Shown here one piece after another: positions 4,843 to 5,411 of a DNA stretch of 5,411 bases (position 1 is the first letter of the stretch; each line of letters opens with the position of its first letter). The DNA comes from Hydrogenovibrio sp049975065. GTDB taxonomy: Bacteria > Pseudomonadota > Gammaproteobacteria > Thiomicrospirales > Thiomicrospiraceae. The stretch lies in NCBI GenBank assembly GCA_049975065.1, contig JBNGDN010000141.1; one strand, written 5' to 3'. The translations under genes were made by a program, and so were the position numbers. Below the pieces are notes generated by a model, which did not search any database, had not been told where the DNA came from, and was given only the letters and a program-made list of their open reading frames with translations.

Positions 4843-5411
4843 ATGGCACATAATAATCCTTGGCCGGATGAGGGAAACACTGGTCACATTTGGGATGAAG
4901 ATATTCGTGAGCTGGACAACCCGCCACCGCTGTGGTGGATGCTGTCATTTTATGCCGGTTTCGTGATGATTGTTTTTTACGCTTTGTACTATCCTACCAT
5001 TCCGTGGAAAGATTCTTGGTTTCCGGGTTTGGCTGGCTGGACGCAGGTTAAAGAGTATCATGAAGAGTATAAAGTGCTTGAGGATTGGCGTAAAAAGCGC
5101 TTCGCAGAACAAGAGGAGCAACTCGCCGCTTTGCCCGTGCCTGAGATTCTGAAAAATGAAGAGTTGAAAACCTACGCTGTCAAAACTTCTAAAGTCTTGT
5201 TTGGTGACTATTGTGCGGCCTGTCACGCCGCTGGTGGTCAGGGGATTAGTCAAGGTGGAGCGCACTTCCCAGTTTTGGCCGATGATGATTGGTTGTGGGG
5301 CGGTAATCCGGCTCAAATCGAAGCTTCAATCGTTAATGGTCGCATCGGTAACATGCCTGCAAGAGGAATGATGGGCAATTTGACTGACCAAGAAGTGGAC
5401 GAGGTAGCCGA
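4843..5411 (+). CDS. ccoP: CcoP, diheme cytochrome c subunit III of cbb3 oxidase (5' part, runs off the right edge)
   Basis: The frame stays open for 189 codons from the ATG at 4843 to the window end. CcoP is a membrane-anchored diheme cytochrome that accepts electrons from soluble cytochromes and passes them to CcoO. The N-terminus has the family pattern GHIWDEDIRELDNPPPLWW (about 14-32), then a membrane helix (about 30-50). A charged, probably helical linker follows (about 68-96, KEYHEEYKVLEDWRKKRFAE). The first heme motif is Cys124-Ala-Ala-Cys127-His128 in YCAACHAAGGQG, and Met171 in IGNMPARG is the likely axial ligand. The second CXXCH domain expected in CcoP lies beyond the edge; the family is usually about 300 residues. 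GAGGAG (4829-4834) sits 8 bases before the ATG, and ccoQ ends 22 bases upstream. Confidence 0.96.
   Translation, partial: MAHNNPWPDEGNTGHIWDEDIRELDNPPPLWWMLSFYAGFVMIVFYALYYPTIPWKDSWFPGLAGWTQVKEYHEEYKVLEDWRKKRFAEQEEQLAALPVPEILKNEELKTYAVKTSKVLFGDYCAACHAAGGQGISQGGAHFPVLADDDWLWGGNPAQIEASIVNGRIGNMPARGMMGNLTDQEVDEVA

Overview
The window reads as chromosomal DNA of a respiring gammaproteobacterium. It holds the start of a histidine biosynthesis operon on the minus strand and, diverging from it, the start of a cbb3-type cytochrome c oxidase operon on the plus strand. Evidence for the host group is the order hisB-hisH-hisA with a monofunctional HisB, the order ccoN-ccoO-ccoQ-ccoP, and an FNR/ANR-type box upstream of ccoN. 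A sulfur-oxidising lineage such as Thiomicrospira/Hydrogenovibrio would fit, but that is a guess from general resemblance. No phage, transposon, CRISPR or RNA gene is visible.

Layout. Positions 1-575 hold the first 191 codons of hisA (minus strand, running off the left edge). hisH is at 627-1268 and hisB at 1273-1860, both on the minus strand. Transcription therefore runs hisB, hisH, hisA, and probably hisF outside the window. Positions 1861-2305 are a 445-bp divergent control region. It contains a candidate hisB promoter, a tandem array of 11-bp repeats, a near-perfect FNR/ANR box and a strong sigma-70-like promoter for ccoN. The plus strand then carries ccoN (2306-3736), a 75-bp gap with a marked inverted repeat, ccoO (3812-4642), ccoQ (4635-4820, overlapping ccoO) and the first 189 codons of ccoP (4843 to the right edge).

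How the genes work together. HisB dehydrates imidazole glycerol phosphate. HisH supplies ammonia from glutamine to HisF for the step before it, and HisA isomerises the ProFAR substrate of HisH-HisF. CcoN is the heme-copper catalytic subunit of a high-affinity terminal oxidase. CcoO and CcoP are membrane-anchored c-type cytochromes that feed it electrons, and CcoQ is the small accessory membrane subunit. The FNR/ANR-type box suggests that the oxidase operon is induced when oxygen is low.

Most of the window is ordinary core metabolism. The points most worth checking are an apparent insertion of about 50 residues in the periplasmic part of CcoO, the 11-bp tandem repeats in the divergent region, the FNR box placed near -62 of a good promoter, and a long stem-loop between ccoN and ccoO. 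I see no convincing new biological system here.
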